A stretch of 37,164 nucleotides of DNA from Telmatospirillum sp. (GTDB taxonomy: Bacteria > Pseudomonadota > Alphaproteobacteria > Rhodospirillales > Magnetospirillaceae). The notes below the pieces were generated by a model, which was given only the letters and a program-made list of their open reading frames with translations, had not been told where the DNA came from and did no database searches. The stretch lies in the NCBI GenBank assembly GCA_031291415.1, contig JARLJB010000378.1, positions 1 to 37,164 on the forward strand, given 5' to 3'. Within the stretch, counting starts at the first letter, position 1. Every line of letters begins with the position of its first letter. Below are positions 8,654-18,065 of this stretch, in pieces. The translations under genes were made by a program, and so were the position numbers.

Positions 8654-9736
8654 TTAGCGACTGCCGCCGGCTGCTGGTTTCGGTGGCGGTGGCAGCGCCT
8701 GGGCTGGAGCGGCGGGAGCCGGCGGCGCGGCGTTGCCTCGCAATTCGTCGGGCAATACGCCCGAACGAGCGGCATCGGGCGTTACCGTGACGGTCGGCGG
8801 CGGCTGCGTATCGCGCAACAGAACGATAGTGATGCGCCGGTTGCGCGGGTCATTGCCATTTTCTTTGTTGATTGGCTCGGTATCGGCGCGTCCCACAACG
8901 CGATCCACGCGGTCGGGCGGAACGCCTGACGACAGGAGAGTCCGCCTTGTCGCCAGGGCACGGTCAGCCGACAGTTCCCAGTTGGTGTAGCCCGAACCGC
9001 CCGAAAATGGCACCGAATCGGTGTGCCCCGAGATGGCGATCTTTTCCGGCAACTGCTTTACGACGCGGGCGACCATGTCGAGCAGGGCATGGGTATGACC
9101 ATACATGTCGGGCGATCCCTTCGGGAACATCGCCAGCCCGTCCTGATCGACGATCTGAATGCGAAGACCTTCCGGAGTGTTGTCGACCATCAGACTGTCG
9201 CCCAACTTACGCAGCTCGGGGATGGAGTTCATTGCCCGTTGGAGGGATTCCTGGGCCCGTTCGAACTGTTGTTGTTCCCGTTGCGCATTGGCTTTGATGA
9301 TCTGCTGTTCTGTCAGTGCCTGCGCTTTTCCTTGTGCTCCGCCTGGCGTGTCACCGCCTTCTCCGGCGCCGGCGCCTTCCTCGGCGCCTTCCTTCGGCTC
9401 GGTGACGGCGTCGCCGCCTTGTCCAATGCTTGGTGGCGGCAGGGACAGGGTGAAGGAGGGCGTCGTCCCATTGGACGACATCGAGCCTTCGCCGACCACT
9501 TTGCCGCCCAGCATGCCGCCGGCGCCGCTTTTCGAGCTCGACACCGTGGTCGGCGCAAAATAGTCGGCAACACCCTGCAATTGTTCTTCTGTCACGGCGT
9601 TGAGCAGCCAGAGCAGCAGGAAAAACGCCATCATCGCGGTGACGAAATCGGCGTAGGCAACCTTCCAAGCACCGCCATGATGCGCGGCGTGGCTCTTCTT
9701 GATGCGTTTAATGATGATCGGTTGTTGTTCAGCCAT
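8654..9736 (-). CDS. motB: Flagellar motor stator protein MotB
   Basis: Peptidoglycan-anchored half of the MotA4B2 proton channel. The protein has 360 residues. A short cytoplasmic start is followed by one membrane helix bearing the proton-binding Asp30 (WKVAYADFVTAMMAFF). The C-terminal OmpA-like domain carries SGHTDSVPF and NRRITIVLL. The linker between them is long and rich in Gly, Glu, Ser and Pro, including a repetitive GEGGDTPGG-type stretch, with a predicted helical region (QREQQQFERAQESLQRAM) before the OmpA domain. Its start lies 18 bases after the motA stop. Confidence 0.96.
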   Translation of the reverse strand: MAEQQPIIIKRIKKSHAAHHGGAWKVAYADFVTAMMAFFLLLWLLNAVTEEQLQGVADYFAPTTVSSSKSGAGGMLGGKVVGEGSMSSNGTTPSFTLSLPPPSIGQGGDAVTEPKEGAEEGAGAGEGGDTPGGAQGKAQALTEQQIIKANAQREQQQFERAQESLQRAMNSIPELRKLGDSLMVDNTPEGLRIQIVDQDGLAMFPKGSPDMYGHTHALLDMVARVVKQLPEKIAISGHTDSVPFSGGSGYTNWELSADRALATRRTLLSSGVPPDRVDRVVGRADTEPINKENGNDPRNRRITIVLLRDTQPPPTVTVTPDAARSGVLPDELRGNAAPPAPAAPAQALPPPPKPAAGGSR

Positions 9737-9754
9737 GACGGGCGCCTATGTCGC

Positions 9755-10615
9755 TCAATCCGGCGTCAGATTGGTGACGGTTTCTTCCACTTCAAGGAAT
9801 GAAGGACGCACATGCGGAGGCAACGTTTTGCGGCCAAATTCGATCGATACCTGAGGCGCGTAACCCATCATGTGGGCCAGAAGGCAGTTCTTGATGCAGA
9901 TTAGATAGTCGCTCTCTGTCTTGTATATGATTTCAAGAATACGGGCGAAGGGGGCGAAAAATCCGTAGGACAACAGCACGCCCATGAAGGTTCCACACAA
10001 GGCCGCGCCGATCAGATGTCCAAGCACCTCGGGCGGTTCGGTGATCGATCCCATCGTGTGGATGACGCCCAGCACGGCAGCGACGATGCCGAGCGCCGGC
10101 ATGGCGTCGGCCATCGTGTTGATGCCGGTGGCGATCAACGAAATTTCGTGATGATGTGCCTCGATTTCCGCGTCGATGATCGATTCGACCTCGTGAGCGT
10201 TGTTGGTGCCCAACGTCAGAAGCCGAAGATAGTCGCAGAGAAATTCCAAGGTGTGGTGATCTGAGGAAAAGCCCGGAAATTTCTGGAACAGCGAACTGTC
10301 GTCGGGTTTTTCGACGTGACTTTCGAGGGCCAGATCACCTTTGGTCTTCGCCAGCTTGAACAGCGAATAGAGGAGACTGAGGAGTTCAAGATAGGATTGC
10401 TTGTTGTGGCGAGAGCCCTTGAGCATACTGGAAATGGCTTTTCCGGTGCCGAGGATCACCTCTTTGGGGTTGCCGATGATGAAGGCACCCGTGGCCGCGC
10501 CGAGAATGATAAGCCATTCGAATGGCTGAATGAGGACCGAGATTTCTCCGCCATTGCCGATGTAGCCGCCAAGGACGGAGACAAGCACCACCACCATGCC
10601 AATGATTATGAACAT
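9755..10615 (-). CDS. motA: Flagellar motor stator protein MotA
   Basis: Channel-forming stator subunit with four membrane helices and a large cytoplasmic loop that pushes on the FliG rotor ring; 286 residues, normal length. Helices are visible at about 2-20 and 32-50, and the conserved channel segment AMPALGIVAAVLGVIHTMG supplies the essential prolines of the third helix. The ATG at 10615 follows AGAGGTAA. The motA-motB pair forms its own operon with no chemotaxis or structural flagellar genes next to it. Confidence 0.96.
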   Translation of the reverse strand: MFIIIGMVVVLVSVLGGYIGNGGEISVLIQPFEWLIILGAATGAFIIGNPKEVILGTGKAISSMLKGSRHNKQSYLELLSLLYSLFKLAKTKGDLALESHVEKPDDSSLFQKFPGFSSDHHTLEFLCDYLRLLTLGTNNAHEVESIIDAEIEAHHHEISLIATGINTMADAMPALGIVAAVLGVIHTMGSITEPPEVLGHLIGAALCGTFMGVLLSYGFFAPFARILEIIYKTESDYLICIKNCLLAHMMGYAPQVSIEFGRKTLPPHVRPSFLEVEETVTNLTPD

Positions 10616-10754
10616 CCGTTACCTCTGTCGCACCGAGCTGGCCGGTGAGTTCCCCAAATGACGAGAGTGCTATAATCCGAGCATCTTGTCGTCATTCAAC
10701 AACATAGACGGTTAAGAAAAAATGAGTGACTCGCTCGGATCGCTTCCGGGAAAT

Positions 10755-10783
10755 TTGATGGGGTAGATGGTTTGTTGTATTAG
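10755..10783 (+). promoter_or_regulatory. Candidate promoter of the flavin reductase gene
   Basis: TTGATG (10755-10760), a 17-base spacer and TATTAG (10778-10783) each match the sigma-70 consensus at four of six positions. Transcription would start about 27 bases before the ATG at 10817. It lies in the 201-base divergent gap shared with motA, for which no clear promoter could be picked. Confidence 0.45.
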
Positions 10784-10816
10784 TCTGGCCATCAACACGC
10801 AAGGACTGCCATCAGA

Positions 10817-11305
10817 ATGAGCTTCGATTCCCGCGCATTTCGCAACGCTTTGGGTTGTTTTCCGACGGGTGTGACAGTCGTCACGACTCTTGATGGCAAT
10901 GGCGCGCCCCTTGGGGTGACGGTCAGTTCCTTCACATCCGTGTCGTTGTCGCCGCCATTGGTTTTGTTCTGCCTCGACGACAAAAACAGTTGGATCGAGG
11001 AATTCGAACGCAATGGGCATTTCGCCATAAACGTTCTTTCCGAGGATCAACAGGATTTATCGGTCCGCTTCTCCGGTCGAATGGCCGATAAATGGGCCGG
11101 CGTTGCTTTCGAAAGATGGACGAGCGGCGTGCCGATTCTGCCGTCATGCCAGGCGAACTTCGAATGCTCGGTCACAGCTACGCACGACGGTGGCGATCAT
11201 CGCATTTTTGTCGGGACGGTGGAGCGCATGCGTCATCTCCCGGCCGGTCGGCCGTTGGTCTACAGCCGCGGAAACTATGCGAAGCTTGGGGACGGCGAAA
11301 GCTGA
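10817..11305 (+). CDS. Flavin reductase-like domain protein
   Basis: A 162-residue protein of the flavin reductase / FMN-binding split-barrel family (DIM6/NTAB type), whose members reduce FMN or FAD with NAD(P)H, usually for a partner monooxygenase. Family marks are the N-terminal FRNALGCFPTGVTVVTT, the flavin-contacting VTVSSFTSVSLSPP and the later HFAINVLSEDQ. No monooxygenase partner is adjacent, so its client is unknown. A simple diflavin or stress-related reductase role is possible. The start has AAGGA 11 bases upstream. Confidence 0.88.
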   Translation: MSFDSRAFRNALGCFPTGVTVVTTLDGNGAPLGVTVSSFTSVSLSPPLVLFCLDDKNSWIEEFERNGHFAINVLSEDQQDLSVRFSGRMADKWAGVAFERWTSGVPILPSCQANFECSVTATHDGGDHRIFVGTVERMRHLPAGRPLVYSRGNYAKLGDGES

Positions 11306-11373
11306 CCGCGCATCCATAAAAGACTTGTGCGCCGCCGCCTAAGCCAGTGAAAATTTAGCGGGAGGAGGCGGAA

Positions 11374-12222
11374 ATGCGTCAGAAATTTCTGAAGGCACTC
11401 GGTCCCACGGGTTTCCATCGGCTGGCTTATACCGAGTGGGGCGCCGCCGATAACCCGCGGGTCCTGGTCTGCGTGCACGGGTTGTCGCGAAATGGCCGCG
11501 ATTTCGACAAACTGGCCGGCACCTTGGCTAAGGAATGGCGGATCGTCTGCCCCGATATGCCGGGGCGTGGCGAGAGCGACTGGCTGACTGATAGGACCGC
11601 TTACGGCATTCCGACATATTTGGCCGACTGCGCGGCGTTGATCGCCCGTCTTGACGTCGACGAGGTCGCCTGGCTCGGAACCTCGATGGGCGGCATTATC
11701 GGAATTTATCTGGCGTCGCTGCCCGGGTCGCCGATACGCAAGATGGTGGTCAACGACGTCGGTCCCTTCATCCCGGCCATCGGGCTGCAAAGGATTGCCC
11801 TGTCCTTGGGCAAGGATCCGCGATTCGCCGATATCACCGAAGCCGACGCCTATATTCGCAAGGCGATGTCGACTTTTGGCATCGTCCGGACCGAAGATTG
11901 GCGACATGTGACTGAAATCAGCGTGCGGCCGGCCGCCGGAGGCGGCCTTCGTCTGCACTATGATCCGGGCATTCTCGACGCTTTTTTTGCCGGAGACATG
12001 ATTTCCGACATCAATTTCTGGCCGGTTTGGCAGGCTATTACGTGCCCGGTGCTCGTCCTTCGGGGAGAGCAATCGGATATCCTGCCGGGAGAGGTCGCCC
12101 GCGAGATGACGCTGCGGGGGCCCTGTGCCGATCTGGTCGAATTGTCGGGCTGCGGGCATGCGCCCGCATTGCTCGACCCGGATCAGATCGCTGTTATCGG
12201 GCGTTGGCTGACCACGAAATAG
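11374..12222 (+). CDS. Alpha/beta hydrolase, serine type
   Basis: A 282-residue alpha/beta-hydrolase-fold protein. The oxyanion strand ends in CVHGLSRNG, the nucleophile elbow is GTSMGG with Ser104, the acid is probably the Asp in RGEQSDILP, and the catalytic His262 lies in SGCGHAPAL. This is the arrangement of esterases, lactonases and C-C hydrolases. The substrate cannot be read from sequence. The ATG follows a very strong purine stretch (GGGAGGAGG) seven to ten bases upstream. It lies 68 bases after the flavin reductase gene on the same strand and may share its transcript. Unlike the hydrolase at 6676 it uses Ser, so the two are not close duplicates. Confidence 0.85.
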   Translation: MRQKFLKALGPTGFHRLAYTEWGAADNPRVLVCVHGLSRNGRDFDKLAGTLAKEWRIVCPDMPGRGESDWLTDRTAYGIPTYLADCAALIARLDVDEVAWLGTSMGGIIGIYLASLPGSPIRKMVVNDVGPFIPAIGLQRIALSLGKDPRFADITEADAYIRKAMSTFGIVRTEDWRHVTEISVRPAAGGGLRLHYDPGILDAFFAGDMISDINFWPVWQAITCPVLVLRGEQSDILPGEVAREMTLRGPCADLVELSGCGHAPALLDPDQIAVIGRWLTTK

Positions 12223-12377
12223 GATCGCGGCGGACTGTCCGCCGTCAAATTGGCCAGACCGCAAAGCGGCCTGACCGTTGCCGGGTCGGCAAGCACGGAG
12301 TATTCTAAAAGACACAACAGGCTGAATAAGCCGGGGCATCCTATTGCCCGGACAACCATAATTTAGGGGATCGGAAA

Positions 12378-13538
12378 TTGCGAAACCTTGCCACTCTAGG
12401 AACCGCTTGTGCTGTGTCTTCTCTGCTGGCGCTGACATCGATGGCGTCTGCGGCGACAGGCAATAGCGCCAAGGACTATGTCGATCTCGATCGCGCCAAA
12501 TTTCAAAAGGAAGTGGATGGCAAACCGGTCGATCTGTTCACCATCAAAAACAAGAAGGGCATGGTGGTGAAAATCACCAATTATGGTGCCCGCGTTGAAC
12601 AGATTTTGGTTCCCGACAAGCATGGCAAACTGGGCGATGTTGTCCTTGGCTATGAGTCCATCGATCAGGTGATGAATGGGCAGGGCTCGATGAACGCTTT
12701 CATCGGCCGCTATGCGAACCGCATCGCCAAAGGCAAGTTCGTCCTGAATGGCCAGGAGTACCAGCTTAACATCAACAATCCGCCCAACACGCTGCATGGT
12801 GGCCTGAAGGGATCGCGTTTCGTCGTTTTCGATGCGCACCAGATCGACGACTCGTCGGTTGAGATGTCCTACACCTATAAGGACGGCGAGGAGAATTTCC
12901 CCGGCACCTTGCCGTCAAAGGTCACTTACAAAGTGACCAATGCCAATGCGCTCGACATCTCGTACGAGGCCGTGGCCGTCGACAAACCGACGATCGTCAA
13001 TTTCACGAGCCATCTCTTCGTCAATCTGGCCGGGAGCGGCGATATCCTCGACCATGTCTTGACCATTCCGGCCGACAAGATCACTCCGGTCGACGAAACC
13101 CTGATCACCACCGGAGAATTCCGCCCGGTCAAGGGAACGCCGATGGATTTCACCAAGCCGGAAAAGATCGGCGCGCGGATCACCGCCGATTACGACCAGA
13201 TCAAATATGGTCCCGGTTATGACGTGAACTATGTCCTCAACAAGAAAGGCCAGGAGCTCAGTCTGGCCGCCCGTGTCGCCGACCCCAAGAGCGGCCGTGT
13301 TCTGGAGATTCTCTCGACCGAACCCGGCATTCAGTTCTATTCGGGAAATTTCCTGGAGGGCAAGGCCCCGCGCGATGTTGGCAAGGGGGGGCAGGTGTAC
13401 AACGTGCATGGCGCGTTCAGTTTGGAACCACAGCATTTTCCTGACGGCGTCAACAAGCCCAATTTCCCCTCGACCGTGTTGAACCCGGGCGAGTGGTATA
13501 AGGGCAAGATCGTCTATAAGTTTGGCGTACAGAAGTAA
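12378..13538 (+). CDS. galM: Aldose 1-epimerase, exported form
   Basis: Mutarotase that interconverts alpha and beta anomers of aldoses such as galactose and glucose. The 386-residue protein begins, from a TTG at 12378, with a signal peptide (hydrophobic LATLGTACAVSSLLALTSM, cleavage likely after ASA near residue 25), so it should act in the periplasm. Catalytic residues are His140 (NTLHGG), His212 (SHLFVNL) and Glu350 (SLEPQHFPDG). GGGGA sits about eight bases before the TTG. Family members are often cytosolic; the exported form suggests handling of extracellular sugars. The gene is followed at once by a strong terminator. Confidence 0.9.
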   Translation: MRNLATLGTACAVSSLLALTSMASAATGNSAKDYVDLDRAKFQKEVDGKPVDLFTIKNKKGMVVKITNYGARVEQILVPDKHGKLGDVVLGYESIDQVMNGQGSMNAFIGRYANRIAKGKFVLNGQEYQLNINNPPNTLHGGLKGSRFVVFDAHQIDDSSVEMSYTYKDGEENFPGTLPSKVTYKVTNANALDISYEAVAVDKPTIVNFTSHLFVNLAGSGDILDHVLTIPADKITPVDETLITTGEFRPVKGTPMDFTKPEKIGARITADYDQIKYGPGYDVNYVLNKKGQELSLAARVADPKSGRVLEILSTEPGIQFYSGNFLEGKAPRDVGKGGQVYNVHGAFSLEPQHFPDGVNKPNFPSTVLNPGEWYKGKIVYKFGVQK

Positions 13539-13545
13539 GTTCGGC

Positions 13546-13585
13546 AAAAAAGGCCGCGGGAAATGTTCCGCGGCCTTTTTCTTTT
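13546..13585. terminator. Bidirectional intrinsic terminator
   Basis: An 8-bp GC stem GGCCGCGG/CCGCGGCC (13552-13559 and 13568-13575) with a short loop is flanked by A-run and T-run on either side. It can end both galM (plus) and hemB (minus). Confidence 0.92.
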
Positions 13586-13630
13586 ACCTGCGCCATGAAC
13601 CGAATCTTCATGCGCGGGTATCTCTTTGGC

Positions 13631-15938
<2,308 letters not shown>

Positions 15939-15988
15939 GGGCACGATCCTCTTCTCTTCTGTCGCTCCGAGTAGACGCCTGTCGTGTC

Positions 15989-16019
15989 GGCTCCGCCCTC
16001 GGTGAGGCGGGCGAGAGCC
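15989..16019 (-). promoter_or_regulatory. Leader hairpin of metY
   Basis: In the mRNA a long GC stem forms from GGCTC-CGCCC against GGGCG-GAGCC (one bulge, loop of about 10). An alternative overlapping pairing of CCGCC with GGCGG is also possible. It has no T-run, so it is not a plain terminator. It sits between the candidate promoter and the start codon and could regulate metY. It does not match the SAM-II consensus I know. Confidence 0.4.
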
Positions 16020-16020
16020 G

Positions 16021-16049
16021 AGAAAACACCTATCTTTCAAACGTGTCAA
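16021..16049 (-). promoter_or_regulatory. Candidate sigma-70 promoter of metY-hemB
   Basis: On the minus strand a perfect TTGACA (16049-16044) is followed by 17 bases and TTTTCT (16026-16021, 3 of 6). A small palindrome GGCTGTAGCC abuts the -35 upstream (16050-16059). The predicted leader to metY is about 75 bases. Confidence 0.5.
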
Positions 16050-16235
16050 GGCTACAGCCAAAATGTAATGTAAAAACTATTTTTAACACACAATATTAGT
16101 GTTAAACGTAATGCGGCGATTGGGGGACAGTTCGTTGATCGGTGGCGATTGGCATGATCATGATATAAGAGATGATCGGATGCGGTGGCTGTCCCGGCCA
16201 AGGCAAAATGCTTAAGCAATCACAAGGATGGGGTC

Positions 16236-16436
16236 ATGGCTGGCCAGGATTTGAAACTGGACGAGGTAATTTTCGAATTCCGGCGCATTGGAAATTCGGT
16301 CAAGGTTTCAGCAATCGAACCGGTCACCAACACCGAAGTGTCGATTGTCGGCCCGGCGACGGCCGGCGAACAGGTGCTGAAGGTAACGGCTGTCCGGAAA
16401 CTTCAATATGTCCTGGCTCGCCGACAGACAAGCTGA
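16236..16436 (+). CDS. Small conserved protein (DUF6898-like)
   Basis: A 66-residue protein of unknown function. It reads EVIFEFRRIGNSVKVSAIEP early and TEVSIVGPATAGEQVLKV in the middle, a small beta-rich pattern that I recognise from conserved alphaproteobacterial proteins assigned to DUF6898; this assignment is from memory. The ATG at 16236 follows AAGGATGGGG, a good ribosome binding site. The frame is open from 16185, but that part looks non-coding. It stands alone between divergent metY and convergent mucR. Confidence 0.7.
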   Translation: MAGQDLKLDEVIFEFRRIGNSVKVSAIEPVTNTEVSIVGPATAGEQVLKVTAVRKLQYVLARRQTS

Positions 16437-16464
16437 TGGGGCAGGTGAGCTCTCATACCAAGTC

Positions 16465-16488
16465 GCGGTGATCGGAACCAATCACCGC
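16465..16488 (+). terminator. Hairpin after the small conserved gene
   Basis: An 8-bp stem GCGGTGAT/ATCACCGC with an 8-base loop lies 28 bases after the stop. There is no T-run, so termination would need another factor. Confidence 0.4.
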
Positions 16489-16575
16489 GCCCTCACGCTG
16501 CGAGCGGGTTTCTCCGAAACCCCGGGCTACGCGCGCATCTGTTCACTGGGCCGCCGCATTGTCGGTCGCATTGGA

Positions 16576-16610
16576 CAAAAAAAGTGGTCCAGCCTTGCGG
16601 TGGACCACTC
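16576..16610 (-). terminator. Intrinsic terminator of mucR
   Basis: On the minus strand, AGTGGTCCA and TGGACCACT form a perfect 9-bp stem with a 9-base loop, followed by seven Ts. It lies 30 bases after the mucR stop. Confidence 0.93.
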
Positions 16611-16640
16611 ATCATAAATATCTCGATGTCGGCGGCGGTA

Positions 16641-17105
16641 TCAACGACTCCGTGGGCGGCGTCCCCGCTTGTCGCCAGCAGGGGCCTCGGCACTCTTGCG
16701 GCCGAGACCGATCTTCTTGGCGAAATCGGACCGTTGCGCAGCGTAGTTCGGTGCCACCATCGGATAGTCGGGGGCCAAGCTCCATTTCGCACGATATTCG
16801 TCAGGCGTCATGTTGTAGGTCGTGCGCAGATGCCGCTTCAGCATCTTGAGCTTCTTGCCGTCTTCCAGACAGACGATGTAGTCGGGTGTAACCGACTTTT
16901 TCACCGGCACAGCGGGACGAGGAGCCTCCGGCTTCACTTCCGGGGCTTGTCCATCCAACTGGCTCAATGAATTGTAGACTGTGTGAATGACCTCGGGGAT
17001 CTGGCCGGCCGGAATAGGATTCTTACTCACGTAAGCGGCAACGACGTCGACAGCCATGCGGAGGATGTCGTCGCGCGAAATCTTTTCTACGTTAGCTTCG
17101 CTCAT
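16641..17105 (-). CDS. mucR: MucR/Ros-family transcriptional regulator
   Basis: A 154-residue Ros/MucR-type regulator. In alphaproteobacteria this family represses exopolysaccharide, motility and virulence genes, and often its own gene, by binding AT-rich sites. The N-terminal oligomerisation region is followed by the zinc-finger-like core VCLEDGKKLKMLKRHL and the conserved DYPMVAPNYA. Only Cys79 and His92 of the four Ros zinc ligands remain. Positions 82 and 97 (Cys and His in Ros) are Asp82 and Tyr97, so zinc may be held differently or not at all. The basic C-terminus (RGRRPRSR) resembles relatives. An AGGTCG precedes the ATG. Confidence 0.93.
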   Translation of the reverse strand: MSEANVEKISRDDILRMAVDVVAAYVSKNPIPAGQIPEVIHTVYNSLSQLDGQAPEVKPEAPRPAVPVKKSVTPDYIVCLEDGKKLKMLKRHLRTTYNMTPDEYRAKWSLAPDYPMVAPNYAAQRSDFAKKIGLGRKSAEAPAGDKRGRRPRSR

Positions 17106-17122
17106 TTTGCTGCGACCTACAC

Positions 17123-17171
17123 TAGAGCAACGATTGCTCTAACTAATCGCATGGAGCGATTCCCCTGTCAA
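17123..17171 (-). promoter_or_regulatory. mucR promoter with two operator-like palindromes
   Basis: On the minus strand a perfect -35 TTGACA (17171-17166), a 17-base spacer and GATTAG (17148-17143) form a promoter. A 6-bp inverted repeat AATCGC/GCGATT (17145-17161) fills the spacer. A perfect 8-bp inverted repeat TAGAGCAA/TTGCTCTA (17123-17141) spans the expected transcription start near 17136. Both positions are typical for repressor sites, which suits autorepression by MucR or another repressor. Confidence 0.6.
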
Positions 17172-17579
17172 TGCAAAAACGGAATCTCAGAATACTGAAT
17201 TCTTTGCGCGAGCGCAAAAAACAATAAAAGACACGCGAAAGATCCTTCCAAGGACGGCAGTCCTCAGTACTTTCTGGACCTCATGACTTGATCGTAGCAG
17301 GAGCAAGCCGGGGGACGGTTGAGAAAACGATTGCTGAATCGCCGGCGTGGCCAGACCGGCCAAAATGAATACCACTACAATTTGTATGACATGTTGCGAG
17401 CGCGGCTGGTTTGAAGAATGAACGCGACAGGTCATCGCCCCACGCCGTCTCGCGGCCGGGGAGAGCCATGCGTCGTCCTTGCAATTGTCGCGTTCGAGGG
17501 TTGGTGGTCCATTGGCAATTCGGTTCGACATATGGTATCAAACCCGAGTTCATTCCCTTACCGAGGTGCTTCAGAGGTC
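17172..17579. other. mucR-rpiB intergenic region
   Basis: I see no supported gene in these 408 bases. They contain a palindrome TTTGCGC-GA-GCGCAAA (17203-17218) upstream of the mucR promoter. They must also contain the promoter of the rpiB operon, for which I find no convincing -35/-10 pair. Open frames on both strands here show no family features. Confidence 0.5.
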
Positions 17580-18026
17580 ATGTCTTCGAAGATCATCGCG
17601 CTGGCCTCCGACCATGGTGGCTACGAACTCAAAACCATTTTGAAAGACACGTTGGCGGCCCAGGGTTTCCAGGTGCTAGACCTGGGAACGGATGGTCCGC
17701 AATCGGTCGATTATCCGGATTTCGCCAGGGCCATGGCCACGGCCATCGCCGACGGGAAAGCCGAAACCGGCGTGCTGGTGTGTGGAACCGGAATTGGCAT
17801 GAGCATTGCCGCCAATCGGTATCCGCAATTGCGTGCCGCTCTGGTCCATGACGCCTTTGGGGCGCGCCTGTCGCGTCAACACAATGACGCCAACGTCATC
17901 GTTTTCGGTGGACGGACGACCGGGGTCGAAGTGGCGAAGGATTGCCTGTCCATATTCCTGTCGACGCCTTTTGAAGGTGGCCGCCACGCCGTCAGAGTAA
18001 ACAAGATGAGTGGCCCGACGAAGTGA
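17580..18026 (+). CDS. rpiB: Ribose 5-phosphate isomerase B
   Basis: Interconverts ribose 5-phosphate and ribulose 5-phosphate in the pentose phosphate pathway; LacAB/RpiB fold, 148 residues. Marks are ALASDHGGYELK near the start, DYPDFA, the catalytic Cys in LVCGTGIGMSIAANR, and the phosphate-binding HNDANVIVFGGR. The ATG at 17580 gives the standard start (SSKIIALASDHGG), although its nearest GAGG is only a few bases away. An in-frame ATG at 17532 would add 16 residues. It opens the operon running through glyA, nrdR and the rib genes; ribulose 5-phosphate is also the substrate of RibB downstream. Confidence 0.93.
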   Translation: MSSKIIALASDHGGYELKTILKDTLAAQGFQVLDLGTDGPQSVDYPDFARAMATAIADGKAETGVLVCGTGIGMSIAANRYPQLRAALVHDAFGARLSRQHNDANVIVFGGRTTGVEVAKDCLSIFLSTPFEGGRHAVRVNKMSGPTK

Positions 18027-18065
18027 GTTCGTCTCGGTGGGACGCGTGAAATAAGGAAATTGCAT

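Noticed and set aside
11275-12438. Long minus-strand open frame opposite the serine hydrolase
   Set aside because: Fully antisense to a gene with intact catalytic motifs and no recognisable protein.
15939-16060. SAM-II or other SAM riboswitch upstream of metY
   Set aside because: The conserved SAM-II pseudoknot sequences I know are not present; only a generic hairpin is seen.
17187-17531. Minus-strand frame in the mucR-rpiB gap
   Set aside because: No ribosome binding site or family feature; crosses the mucR upstream palindrome.
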